Shown here: in pieces, positions 33,012-40,876 of the stretch
Layout of the letters: each line of letters begins with the position of its first letter
Position numbering within the stretch: position 1 is the first letter of the stretch
NCBI GenBank assembly: GCA_021769885.1
Contig: JAETSA010000004.1
Location: 62,001-126,000, forward strand
Reading direction: 5' to 3'
DNA from: Bacillota bacterium
GTDB taxonomy: Bacteria > Bacillota > Clostridia > Oscillospirales > Acutalibacteraceae
Length of the DNA stretch: 64,000 nucleotides
Position numbers and translations under genes: made by a program
The notes under the pieces: generated by a model
Told to the model about the DNA's origin: nothing
The model's input: the letters and a program-made list of their open reading frames with translations, nothing else
The model's database searches: none

Positions 33012-34841
33012 ATGTTTTGGTTTTGCGGCATCCTTGCCGGACTGCTTGTCAGTGCGGCGGATATTTTTCTGCTGACACGGGAACGGAAAGCTTCGGTTTG
33101 CATACACGCGGTTCTGCGCGATACCGTTTTAACGGTGCTTTCGGCACTCGCTGTGATGCAATACGGTCTTAAGATCGTCGGTCTGTTCCATACGGAGCTG
33201 CACGGTGCGCTGTACCCGCTCAAATTCTTTGCGTTGGTACTCGGTATCGGTGTAGTCGGGCTGTTCGCTCGCAGTATAATTGAAGGCGTGATTACCTTTG
33301 CACGCACCGCGCCGAAGCACAAAGCGGGCGCCATGGCGGCGCGCATTGTGTCAACGGTGTTTTTCGCACTCGGCACAGCGGCGTTCACAGGTACGCTTTG
33401 GGGCAAAGACACCTTCGGCGATATGACCCCCGACCAAATGCTCATCAACCTCAACTCCCCGATTGAAGGGACAAGTACTGAGGTAATGGACACCCTGTTT
33501 ACAGGGCCTGTTCTGCAAACGGCATTTTTGACGGCTGTTTTCTGCCTGTTCGTCTTTTCTCCGCGCAAAATTCAGTATTGCCTGCACGAAAAGAAGCACA
33601 CCGTATTTTCGGGTCTTGCACGCAGAATCGTAAGCTTCATTTTAGCTGTCGTAGTGCTTGCGGGCGGGGTTACCTTCGGCGTGCAGAAATTCCAGCTGCA
33701 AAAGCTGTATGCCGCATATATGTCGGCTTCGCCGTATATTGAGGACAACTTTGTTGACCCCACCGCTGACAAGCTGAAATTTCCCAAGAAAAAACGCAAT
33801 CTCATTCATATTTATCTCGAATCTATGGAAAACAGCTACTTTTCCAAGGAACTCGGCGGCTATATGGAAGAAAACTTAATGCCTGACCTTGCCGAGCTTT
33901 CGAAGGACGGCTACAATTTCTCGCATCTTGCGGACGGCTTCGGCGGCCCGCCTTGGACTTCGGGCGGTCACTGGTCTGTCGCTTCGATGGTCAATATGGG
34001 TACGGGGCTTCCGATGAAGGTGCCGGTGGACGGCAATGCCTACGGCGCGGAAAATAATTTCCTGCCCGGTGCAATTGCTTTGGGCGATATTTTGAAAGAA
34101 CAGGGCTATGAGCAAACCGTGATGTTCGGCGCAGACGCCAATTTCGGCGGACTGAATTTCTATTATACCTCGCACGGCAATTTTAACATCATCGACTGGC
34201 GCGGTGCAAAGGAACGCGGATTGATTCCGGAGGACTACTCCGTCTGGTGGGGCTATGAGGACGACAAGCTCTATGAATTTGCAAAGCAGGAGCTGACACG
34301 TCTTTCAGAAACCGGCAAGCCGTTCCATTTCTGTATGGAAACTGCCGACACGCACTTCCCGGACGGCTATCAAGTCCCCGGTATGCCCACGCCGTATGAA
34401 AGCCCGTATGCAAATGTCATTTTGTACAGCCAAGAGCAAACGGTCAAATTCGTTCGCTGGATTCAGCAACAGCCGTTCTATGAAAACACGACAATTGTAC
34501 TCATCGGCGACCATATGAGTATGGATCAGAAATTCTTTGAAGGCTTCGACCCGAATTACAAGCGCACGACCTTCAACCTGATTCTGAATCCCGCGCCGAA
34601 CGTGCGGAATATAAGCGACAGCCGCCTGCATAACCGCGATTGGGCAAACTTTGATATGTTCCCCACTATGCTCGCGAGCATCGGCGTAGAAATTGAAGGG
34701 AATCGCCTCGGCATCGGCACAAATCTGTTCTCGGACGAGCAAACGCTGTTTGAGCGTGACGGCATAGATACTGTAAATGCCGAGCTTGAAAAGCGCAGTA
34801 ATTTCTATAACGAAAACATCCTTGTGCCGCGCAAAAAATAA
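33012..34841 (+). CDS. LTA synthase family phosphoglycerol transferase
   Basis: 609 residues: about five membrane helices in the first 235 residues, then an extracellular sulfatase-like domain (NLIHIYLESMENSYF...). The likely catalytic Thr lies in FGGPPWTSGGHWSVASMV, closer to MdoB/OpgB-type phosphoglycerol transferases than to classical LtaS. Metal-site elements are LESMENSY, METADTHFPDG and IVLIGDHMSMD. It probably transfers glycerol phosphate from phosphatidylglycerol onto a membrane glycan or lipid. It has its own promoter and ends at a strong terminator. Confidence 0.88.
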   Translation: MFWFCGILAGLLVSAADIFLLTRERKASVCIHAVLRDTVLTVLSALAVMQYGLKIVGLFHTELHGALYPLKFFALVLGIGVVGLFARSIIEGVITFARTAPKHKAGAMAARIVSTVFFALGTAAFTGTLWGKDTFGDMTPDQMLINLNSPIEGTSTEVMDTLFTGPVLQTAFLTAVFCLFVFSPRKIQYCLHEKKHTVFSGLARRIVSFILAVVVLAGGVTFGVQKFQLQKLYAAYMSASPYIEDNFVDPTADKLKFPKKKRNLIHIYLESMENSYFSKELGGYMEENLMPDLAELSKDGYNFSHLADGFGGPPWTSGGHWSVASMVNMGTGLPMKVPVDGNAYGAENNFLPGAIALGDILKEQGYEQTVMFGADANFGGLNFYYTSHGNFNIIDWRGAKERGLIPEDYSVWWGYEDDKLYEFAKQELTRLSETGKPFHFCMETADTHFPDGYQVPGMPTPYESPYANVILYSQEQTVKFVRWIQQQPFYENTTIVLIGDHMSMDQKFFEGFDPNYKRTTFNLILNPAPNVRNISDSRLHNRDWANFDMFPTMLASIGVEIEGNRLGIGTNLFSDEQTLFERDGIDTVNAELEKRSNFYNENILVPRKK

Positions 34842-34860
34842 TCCGAAAAAAATATGAATC

Positions 34861-34907
34861 CGCCCGTAAAAAGAGGTACGTCCCCTTTTTACGGGCGAAT
34901 TTTTTTA
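34861..34907. terminator. Bidirectional terminator
   Basis: CGCCCGTAAAAAG pairs with CTTTTTACGGGCG (13 bases, 11-base loop), then seven T. It lies between the converging LtaS-like and recD2 genes. Confidence 0.92.
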
Positions 34908-34924
34908 ACTTTAATTCCCGTACT

Positions 34925-37126
34925 TTATTCACGTAAAAAAGCTTCCAATGCGGAGTAACGTCTGGTCTTTTTATCGTTATCGACCATTTTCTGAATCTCC
35001 TGCGGGGTGCCGACCAAAATCATCAGCTGTTTTGCGCGCGTAACCGCTGTATACAGAAGATTGCGGTAGCAGAGATTCGGCAGTACCGACACCACGGGCA
35101 TAATCACGGCGGGGAACTCGCTTCCCTGGCTTTTGTGCACGGTGACGGCATATGCCAAATCCACTTCCAGCAGCTGCTCTTTCGCAAATACGGCACTGCG
35201 GTCATCAAAGCAAATCTGCGCGGTTTCTGTGTGGATGTCGATGTTTTCAATCACGCCGATATCGCCGTTGAATATCCCCTCGCCTGTTTCGCCGTCCGCC
35301 TTTTCCCAAACAATATCATAATTGTTTTTGGTCTGCATTACCTTGTCACCTACGCGAAAGGTGCGGAAGCCGACGGTCAATTCTTTTTTCTCCTCAGACG
35401 GCGGATTCACAAGGGATTGCAATACCTTGTTGAGATGCACCGACCCCGTTTCGCCCTTTTTCGACGGGCAAAGCACCTGAATGTCGTTTTGCGGAGAATA
35501 TTTGTAGGCATCGGGCAGACGCTTCGCATACAGCTCGGCAATGGTTTGCGCCGCCGTATAGGGATTGCGGCGTTCCAGCAGAAAAAAGTCGCCGTCTTTG
35601 CGGTCTAACACAGGTGCTTCGCCGCCGACGATGCGGTGCGCGTTGGTAACAATTAAGCTGCCCATTGCCTGGCGGAACACCTCGGTCAGCTGTACCACGG
35701 GCAAAAGTCCGCTTTTAATCAAATCGGCAAGCACATTGCCCGCGCCTACGGGCGGCAGTTGGTCGCTGTCGCCGACCATAATCAGACGACAGCCAAACGG
35801 CAGCGCCTGCAAAAGGCTTGCGAACAGGCTGATGTCCACCATAGACAGCTCATCTAAAATCAGTGCCTCGCATTCCAAAGGATTGCGAAGATTGCGTTTG
35901 AACACGGGGCGGTCGCGGTCGTCCCACTCCACCTCTAACAGGCGGTGAATCGTTTTGGCTTCCCGCCCTGTCAGCTCCGTCATCCGCTTTGCGGCGCGTC
36001 CTGTCGGTGCGGCGAGGGCAATATCCAGCTCCTGCTTTTCAAACAGACGCAAAATTCCGTTGAGCGTGGTGGTTTTGCCTGTACCCGGGCCGCCTGTCAA
36101 AATCAGTATGCCGCGGTCAATGGCGGTTTTAATGGCTTCCCGCTGGGTTTCGGCGTAGGTGATGCCATCCTCTTTTTCGATTTTTTCAATATCCTTTTGA
36201 AAGGTTTCACTCTGCGGCGGCGGAAAGCGCAGCAAAATTTTAATGCGGTCGCTGATGGCTTTTTCATCGCGGTAGGCACTCGCCTGAAAAATAAATTCGC
36301 GCGCGGAGAGCTCTTTCGAAACAAACGCCCCTGATTCTAAAAGCTTGTCCGTTTCAATATCCGCCGTGTCTTCACTGATATTTAAGTATGCCGCCGCGAT
36401 TTTCAGAAGCTTTTCGCGCGGAATGCAGGTGTGACCGTTGCTGTATAAATTTTGGCGCACGATGTGCTGAAGCCCCGCACGCACGCGGAATGCATTTTCG
36501 GGCGGATTTGGCAGTGCCTCGGCAATCGTTTCGGCACGTTCAAAGCCGATGCCTGTTTCGCGCTCGCACAGCTCAAACGGATTTTTCAGCACGCGCTCCA
36601 CCGCATTCGAGCCGAACGCCTCATAGGCGGCGATGCACTCGCGCGGGGTCATTCCGTAGGTTTCAAGGGCAATCATAATATTGCGGACGGCAAACTGCTT
36701 TTTAAAATTCTCCTGTATTTTCTCCGCCTTTTCCATTGAAATTCCTTTGATTGTCGCTAAGCGTTCGGGGTAATTCTCTAAGATATCAAAGGTATCTTCG
36801 CCGAATTTTTCAATGATTTTCGTCGCGGTGGCAGGGCCGATGCCCTTGACCGCCCCCGCCGCAAGATAGTTGTAGAGCTGTTCTGCAGTGGCGGGCATTT
36901 CACGCTCAAACGCCTCCACCTTAAACTGCCGCCCGAAGGTATGATGAAACGTCCAAACACCCGAAAGCTTCACGGATTCGCCGACGGATATATCCGAAAA
37001 CGTGCCTACGGCCGTGACAAGCTCGTCGTCACAGCCGATTTCCAGCACTGTATATCCGTTTTGTTCGTTGCGGAATTTGATATCCTCAACCGTTCCGTTC
37101 AGAAATTCCGTTTTTGCTTCGTCCAT
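34925..37126 (-). CDS. recD2: RecD2-type 5'-3' DNA helicase
   Basis: About 733 residues. The N-terminal OB and helix-hairpin-helix region (FLNGTVEDIKFRNEQNGYTV; AAGAVKGIGPATATKI) marks the RecD2 form, which works without RecBC. The helicase part has Walker A LTGGPGTGKTTTL, Walker B ALILDELSMVD, GDSDQLPPVG, and the C-terminal motif VTVHKSQGSEFPAVIMP. The role is DNA repair or replication support. Start: ATG at 37126 (MDEAKTEF) is preferred; GTG at 37135 is also possible, and neither has a good ribosome site. Confidence 0.94.
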   Translation of the reverse strand: MDEAKTEFLNGTVEDIKFRNEQNGYTVLEIGCDDELVTAVGTFSDISVGESVKLSGVWTFHHTFGRQFKVEAFEREMPATAEQLYNYLAAGAVKGIGPATATKIIEKFGEDTFDILENYPERLATIKGISMEKAEKIQENFKKQFAVRNIMIALETYGMTPRECIAAYEAFGSNAVERVLKNPFELCERETGIGFERAETIAEALPNPPENAFRVRAGLQHIVRQNLYSNGHTCIPREKLLKIAAAYLNISEDTADIETDKLLESGAFVSKELSAREFIFQASAYRDEKAISDRIKILLRFPPPQSETFQKDIEKIEKEDGITYAETQREAIKTAIDRGILILTGGPGTGKTTTLNGILRLFEKQELDIALAAPTGRAAKRMTELTGREAKTIHRLLEVEWDDRDRPVFKRNLRNPLECEALILDELSMVDISLFASLLQALPFGCRLIMVGDSDQLPPVGAGNVLADLIKSGLLPVVQLTEVFRQAMGSLIVTNAHRIVGGEAPVLDRKDGDFFLLERRNPYTAAQTIAELYAKRLPDAYKYSPQNDIQVLCPSKKGETGSVHLNKVLQSLVNPPSEEKKELTVGFRTFRVGDKVMQTKNNYDIVWEKADGETGEGIFNGDIGVIENIDIHTETAQICFDDRSAVFAKEQLLEVDLAYAVTVHKSQGSEFPAVIMPVVSVLPNLCYRNLLYTAVTRAKQLMILVGTPQEIQKMVDNDKKTRRYSALEAFLRE

Positions 37127-37152
37127 ATGCTTCACACTTTTTAAGAGATTTG

Positions 37153-37372
37153 TAAAGGCGATTTGCCCCTACGATTTCGGCAGATTTTGCGGGCGATTCG
37201 TGAATCGCCCCTACGAATGTAGGGAACAACCTCTGTGTTGTTCCGTTGAGTTCGTGCGGATTTTTCTCTCCCTCCGTCACGCGCTTTGCGCTGTCCACCT
37301 CCCTCCGAAGACGGGAGGAAAACGGGCAGGCGCGCAATGTACGCCCCTACAGGTATGCGTACATACATCTGT
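37153..37372. repeat. Palindromic repeat array (array 2)
   Basis: Contains a degenerate AAGGCGATTTGCCCCTACG (37155-37172), a simple GCGGGCGATTCGTGAATCGC hairpin (37189-37215), GTAGGGAACAACC-TCTGTG-TTGTTCC (37218-37243), CTCCCTCCGTCACGCGCTTT...CTCCCTCC (37268-37318), and GGCGCGCAATGTACGCC (37330-37352). Confidence 0.85.
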
Positions 37373-37373
37373 T

Positions 37374-37709
37374 TCAGCGGACAAAATCCGCAAACTCCTC
37401 CAGATTGCAAAGATAGATTCCGTTTGTTTCGCGGCAGACATTCAAACAACTGAGCCGCTGTGCTTTCTCCATACCGCAGTCCAGCACAAGCACCGAGCCG
37501 TAAGCCTCGTCGCCCAAAAAGTTCATTTTCATACGCGCGGCATACGCCGCAGCAGTCACGTCGCTGTCACAGCGTTTGGCGGGAATGACTATGTAGTACG
37601 GATATTTCTTTTTCGGCAGGCACATCTTGAGCATGATAAAATAGCAAAGTGCCAGTAGCCCGAACAAGACCAATCCCACAAACACCGCGCCAAAAAAAGT
37701 CTCTAACAT
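37374..37709 (-). CDS. Small single-helix membrane protein, unknown
   Basis: 111 residues: an N-terminal membrane helix (FFGAVFVGLVLFGLLALCYFI), a basic stretch (PKKKYPYY), then a ~75-residue soluble part with AAYAARMKMNFLGDEAYGSVLVLDCG and a C-terminal YLCNLEEFADFVR. The ATG at 37709 follows GGGGTGAT; a longer frame runs into rnpB and is rejected. It lies 41 bases downstream of rnpB in the same direction, so it could be transcribed from the rnpB promoter. No family recognised. Confidence 0.7.
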   Translation of the reverse strand: MLETFFGAVFVGLVLFGLLALCYFIMLKMCLPKKKYPYYIVIPAKRCDSDVTAAAYAARMKMNFLGDEAYGSVLVLDCGMEKAQRLSCLNVCRETNGIYLCNLEEFADFVR

Positions 37710-37750
37710 GAAAATCACCCCATAACAGTGTATGAGGCGAAAAGAAAGAT

Positions 37751-38084
37751 GTGAGCAAACCTGTAAGCCGAGTTCTGTCATTGAAAGCAATTATCTATCT
37801 ACACACACCGTTGCCGATGTGTTGAAGCCATCCTTCGAAGTATCTGCCCAGCTGACAACTTCAGTCGATGTTGCATCGGGTAGGGTTTACTTGGCAATGC
37901 CGTTACCGACATCCCGGTGAGCTCTTACCTCGCCTTTCCACCCTTACCGCAAAATGCGGCGGTATCTCTCTATGCACTTTCCCGGAGGTCACCCTCGGCG
38001 GCCGTTAGCCGTTACCCTGCTGTATGATGCTCGGACTTTCCTCACGGCGGCTCGCGCCGCCCCGCAATTGCTCAGTCTGCTCAC
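37751..38084 (-). ncRNA. rnpB: RNase P RNA
   Basis: Catalytic RNA that trims tRNA 5' ends. On the minus strand it has the conserved blocks GAGGAAAGTCCGAGC near the 5' end, AAGGGTGGAAAGGCGAGGTA in the middle and ACAGAACTCGGCTTACA near the 3' end. The terminal helix P1 is formed by GTGAGCA (38078-38084) and TGCTCAC (37751-37757), which sets both ends. The length of ~334 bases is normal. The conserved CAGACTGAGCAATTGCGGGG after P1 fits the P2/P3 region. Confidence 0.97.
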
Positions 38085-38090
38085 AACTAT

Positions 38091-38119
38091 ATTTTAGTAT
38101 AAATTGCGCGGATTGTCAA
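38091..38119 (-). promoter_or_regulatory. Promoter of rnpB
   Basis: Minus strand TTGACA (38114-38119), 17-base spacer, TAAAAT (38091-38096). Transcription would start about 6 bases on, exactly at the P1 end. The -35 lies five bases past the tautomerase stop. Confidence 0.92.
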
Positions 38120-38124
38120 ACCGT

Positions 38125-38469
38125 TCAGAACAAATATCTGTCATAGCCCCACGTGTCGCAAAATTCGAATTTTACGTAGCAGCGATTGGGCGGTACGGCG
38201 GCTTCCGATTCTAAAATATTGCAGATTTCTGCGGTGAGCGCCTCGCACGCATTGCGCGGTGCTTTGCCGAATACACTGACACAGCACACCGCCGTCGGTG
38301 CATCGCAGTTTCCTCTGAAATACAAATGACAATCTGTTTCGAGATTGACCATTAAATAGGTTTCGCTTTTTCCCGGTAACAGGGAAATCGCCTTACCGAG
38401 CTTTGCTTTGACGGATTCGATTTTTTCGGGCTCTAACTTTTCAGAAAGCTTCACATTGATAAAAGGCAT
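38125..38469 (-). CDS. MIF/tautomerase-family protein
   Basis: 114 residues of the macrophage migration inhibitory factor type. After Met removal the N-terminus is Pro (MPFINVKLS), the catalytic base of phenylpyruvate/4-oxalocrotonate tautomerases. PGKSETYLMVNLETDCHLYF and VFGKAPRNACEALTAEIC fit the MIF fold. The physiological substrate is unknown. It follows the APH-family gene after 17 bases and probably shares its promoter. Confidence 0.88.
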   Translation of the reverse strand: MPFINVKLSEKLEPEKIESVKAKLGKAISLLPGKSETYLMVNLETDCHLYFRGNCDAPTAVCCVSVFGKAPRNACEALTAEICNILESEAAVPPNRCYVKFEFCDTWGYDRYLF

Positions 38470-38486
38470 TTGTTGTTCCTCACAGT

Positions 38487-39398
38487 CTATAAATATTTTT
38501 TCAAAGCATTTGCTTGCTTTTGCACACGCATTTTATCTATCGGATGTCCTGAATGATAATAATGCTCTATCTCGGTAAACAATTCGTAAAACGCACATTT
38601 TGCATTGAAATTTTCGGAAAGCGGTCTTTTTTTCGCATACGTTTCCAACAGCCCCAGATGCTTGCCGTTCGCGTTATTTAGCTGATATAAATCCATTTCG
38701 CTGTCCGCCCACATACAGTTGCACGGGTCAATTACGGCAGTAACCGTACACGATTTTTTATCAACCAGCACATTCCACATATTGTAATCGCCGTGAATCA
38801 GGGACGCCTGACGGATGGGCTGTGAAAATACGGTGTCGAACTGCGCAACCGCCGTGTGCATCGTTTGTAAAATATCGTTCGGGAGTTGTCCGTTTTGATG
38901 CATTTCTTCCGCCATTTTTAAAATGCGCTGTGCTCTTTCGAAATAATACGTCTGCCAAGAGGGGGAAAAATCCTTTGCACTCAGCGCACCGAAGCCCAAC
39001 GGATTCACTGTATCGTGCCAAGCAAGCAGATTATCCACGACCTGCTCGGCGAGCTGTTCGCGCTTGCGTTTGGAGAAATACCGAACTCCGCCGCCGTTCG
39101 CCCCCGCAAGATACTCCATCGCCATCACGTCAAACGGATAGTTTTCTTCCGCTGTCTGCGTCCACAATACCTGCGGCATCGGGAAAAGCGCGTGCGCGCG
39201 CAAAACTGCGAGCGAGGCACACTCCTGCGCCATCATCCCCTTTGTTTTATAAACCTTAACCACATCGGGGCATACGCCTGTTTCTGTATGTATACGGTAA
39301 ACATCCGCATAATATCCGCCGCCCAAGCGTTCGGCTCTTACAGGTGCACAGCCCGTTTTTGCTTGATACAGCGAGAACAATTCTTTTTCATACTGCAT
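38487..39398 (-). CDS. APH/choline-kinase-family phosphotransferase
   Basis: 303 residues with a protein-kinase-like fold: an N-lobe with GGGYYADVYRI and VVKVYK (ATP Lys), the catalytic loop LIHGDYNMWNVLV (Brenner motif H-G-D-x4-N), and a metal Asp in AVIDPCNCMW, where most members have IDF/IDW. The family includes aminoglycoside and fructosamine kinases; the substrate is unknown and antibiotic resistance should not be assumed. The start at 39398 has GGAG upstream; a ten-codon extension lacks support. Confidence 0.85.
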   Translation of the reverse strand: MQYEKELFSLYQAKTGCAPVRAERLGGGYYADVYRIHTETGVCPDVVKVYKTKGMMAQECASLAVLRAHALFPMPQVLWTQTAEENYPFDVMAMEYLAGANGGGVRYFSKRKREQLAEQVVDNLLAWHDTVNPLGFGALSAKDFSPSWQTYYFERAQRILKMAEEMHQNGQLPNDILQTMHTAVAQFDTVFSQPIRQASLIHGDYNMWNVLVDKKSCTVTAVIDPCNCMWADSEMDLYQLNNANGKHLGLLETYAKKRPLSENFNAKCAFYELFTEIEHYYHSGHPIDKMRVQKQANALKKYL

Positions 39399-39448
39399 AG
39401 GTCTCCTCACTTTGCACATTCTGCACATAGCATTTTTCGGATAAGTTC

Positions 39449-39477
39449 AATATAGCAAACCGAGTAGGGATTGTCAA
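39449..39477 (-). promoter_or_regulatory. Promoter of the APH-tautomerase pair
   Basis: Minus strand TTGACA (39472-39477), 17-base spacer, TATATT (39449-39454). Confidence 0.85.
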
Positions 39478-39515
39478 GAAAAAATCAGGCAACTAAGATA
39501 CCGACCCTGCAAATT

Positions 39516-39872
39516 CTACACAAACACTGCCGCATTGGCGCGAACGGGCTCGGTGACCGTTTGAAATTCGGCGCAAACGGTTTGATTGCCCCAAATGAAA
39601 CGCAGACGTAAAGTACCGAACCGAACTTTGTCGGTCATATCCTTGCCGTTGACGGAAATGCTTTGTAATGTAACGTTTTCCCCGTTCTCGTAATCGGGCA
39701 CGGCGCGGATGCGCACGCTCTCGAACGGATGCACACGCAGTTTTTCCGCCTGTAATGTGCCGCCGCCTGTCACTTGCAGCGTGATTTCAAAGGTGACGGT
39801 GAAATAGAGAACAAGAAACAGAGAAAGAATGAGAATAAGCGCAGTACATAAAATTAAAAAACGCCTTTTCAT
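39516..39872 (-). CDS. Small exported or membrane-anchored protein, unknown
   Basis: 118 residues: an N-terminal membrane helix (FLILCTALILILSLFLVLYF), then a short beta-rich extracellular domain (EITLQVTGGGTLQAEKLRVH, SISVNGKDMTD) resembling a single InlB-B/bacterial Ig-like repeat by its G-G-x-L and WGNQTVCAEF pattern. The ATG at 39872 follows AAAGGAAG; an upstream extension to 39959 runs into the repeat array. No promoter is evident between it and the array. Confidence 0.62.
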   Translation of the reverse strand: MKRRFLILCTALILILSLFLVLYFTVTFEITLQVTGGGTLQAEKLRVHPFESVRIRAVPDYENGENVTLQSISVNGKDMTDKVRFGTLRLRFIWGNQTVCAEFQTVTEPVRANAAVFV

Positions 39873-39899
39873 TGCTTTCTTCCTTTCTGTGAGGTTGAT

Positions 39900-40780
39900 G
39901 TGTAGGGAACAACCTCTGTGTTGTTCCGAAATTTTCATCGGTCTTCGGCGGGCACGCAATGCGCGCCCCTACGGGTTGCGGTTCACCGTTGGCTTGGTGT
40001 GAAACCCAACCTTGCTCGGGCGGGCACGGAGACCCGCCCCTACGGGGTGGTGCGTTGTTTTGCACGCCGTAGGGACATTTCTCGCCTGCCGGCTCGGTCG
40101 GTGCTTCTAAGCTTCGCTTAGAGGTCTCCACCGGAGACCCGCACCCCTCGCGGCTGTCCGCTTTTTTCTACAGCACAAGGTATAATAGATTCGAAAATCG
40201 TAGGGGACGCTGTTCTCGCCTGCCGGCTCGGTTGCGCTTCTAAGCCTCGCTTAGAGGTGTCCACTGGACACCCGCACCCTCAGCGTCCCGCGGGCGAACA
40301 CAGAACAGCGTAAATTCGATTCACGCGTAGGGACGGACGAAGATTTCCCTAGTAGGGAAAATGTCGCGAAGCGACAAAAGGGTAATGGCGTAGCCGTAAC
40401 CCGTCCGTCCGCGGGCGCGCAATGCGCGCCCCTACGGGGTTGTGGTTCTTAGATGGGTTTGTGCAAAAACAACTGTGCGCGGGCGGATGTGGGCATCCGC
40501 CCCTACGGAATCGTGCATCACCGTTTGGTTTGTTCTGATTTTTACACTTGCTCGGGCGATTCGTGAATCGCCCCTACGGGTTGTGCATCGCCGTTTGGTT
40601 TGTTCAGATTTTTTCCACTTACTCGGGCGATTCTTGAATCGCCCCTACACAGGTTTGTGCTTCACCGTTGGGTTGTGCAGATTTTTCTCTCCCTCCGGCA
40701 CGCACTTTGCGCGTGCCACCTCCCTCGTCAGAGGGAGGAATCCGGCGATTCGTTTTTACTCCCTACGGGATTGGCATCAC
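39900..40780. repeat. Large palindromic repeat array (array 3)
   Basis: About 0.9 kb without a gene. In order: GTAGGGAACAACC...TTGTTCC (39902-39928); GGGC-ACGCAATGCGC-GCCC (39949-39972); CGGGCGGGCACGGAGACCCG (40017-40044); a ~255-base composite (40049-40303); a filled element with GTAGGGACGGAC/GTCCGTCC arms (40327-40412); hairpins at 40411-40436 (CGCGCAATGCGCG), 40479-40508 (GGATGTGGGCATCC), 40553-40578 (GATTCGTGAATC) and 40624-40648 (GATTCTTGAATC); and a CTCCCTCCGGCACGCACTTT...GTGCCACCTCCCTC element (40688-40738). Units from 40479 on recur at 74 and 71 bases with linker CATCACCGTTTGGTTTGTTC. Confidence 0.9.
40049..40303. repeat. Composite repeat copy A (~255 bases)
   Basis: Nearly identical, with only scattered changes, to 50001-50255. 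It contains two GCCTGCCGGCTCGGT modules, each with a TAAGC...GCTTA hairpin and a GGTCTCCACCGGAGACC or GGTGTCCACTGGACACC palindrome, set inside GTAGGGACA...TGTCC and GTAGGGGACGCTG...CAGCGTCCC arms. Between them is ACAGCACAAGGTATAATAGA. Confidence 0.88.
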
Positions 40781-40815
40781 TGTTGATTGGTCTTTTATTT
40801 CTCGTATCTTACGGC

Positions 40816-40843
40816 TTGCAATCGATGAAAAAAATGGTATACT
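40816..40843 (+). promoter_or_regulatory. Promoter of the ABC exporter pair
   Basis: TTGCAA (40816-40821), 16-base spacer, TATACT (40838-40843); AGGAGA lies before the ATG at 40877. Confidence 0.75.
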
Positions 40844-40876
40844 ATTACCGAATATATACAGGAGAAATCTATTCAT

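Noticed and set aside
38487-39398. Aminoglycoside resistance gene
   Set aside because: The APH fold is clear, but the family covers many metabolic kinases and there is no mobile context; resistance cannot be claimed.
40479-40660. CRISPR-like regular spacing
   Set aside because: The regular part is an imperfect linker with variable palindromes, unit lengths vary (59-80 bases), there are no identical 24-40 base repeats, and no cas genes are present.
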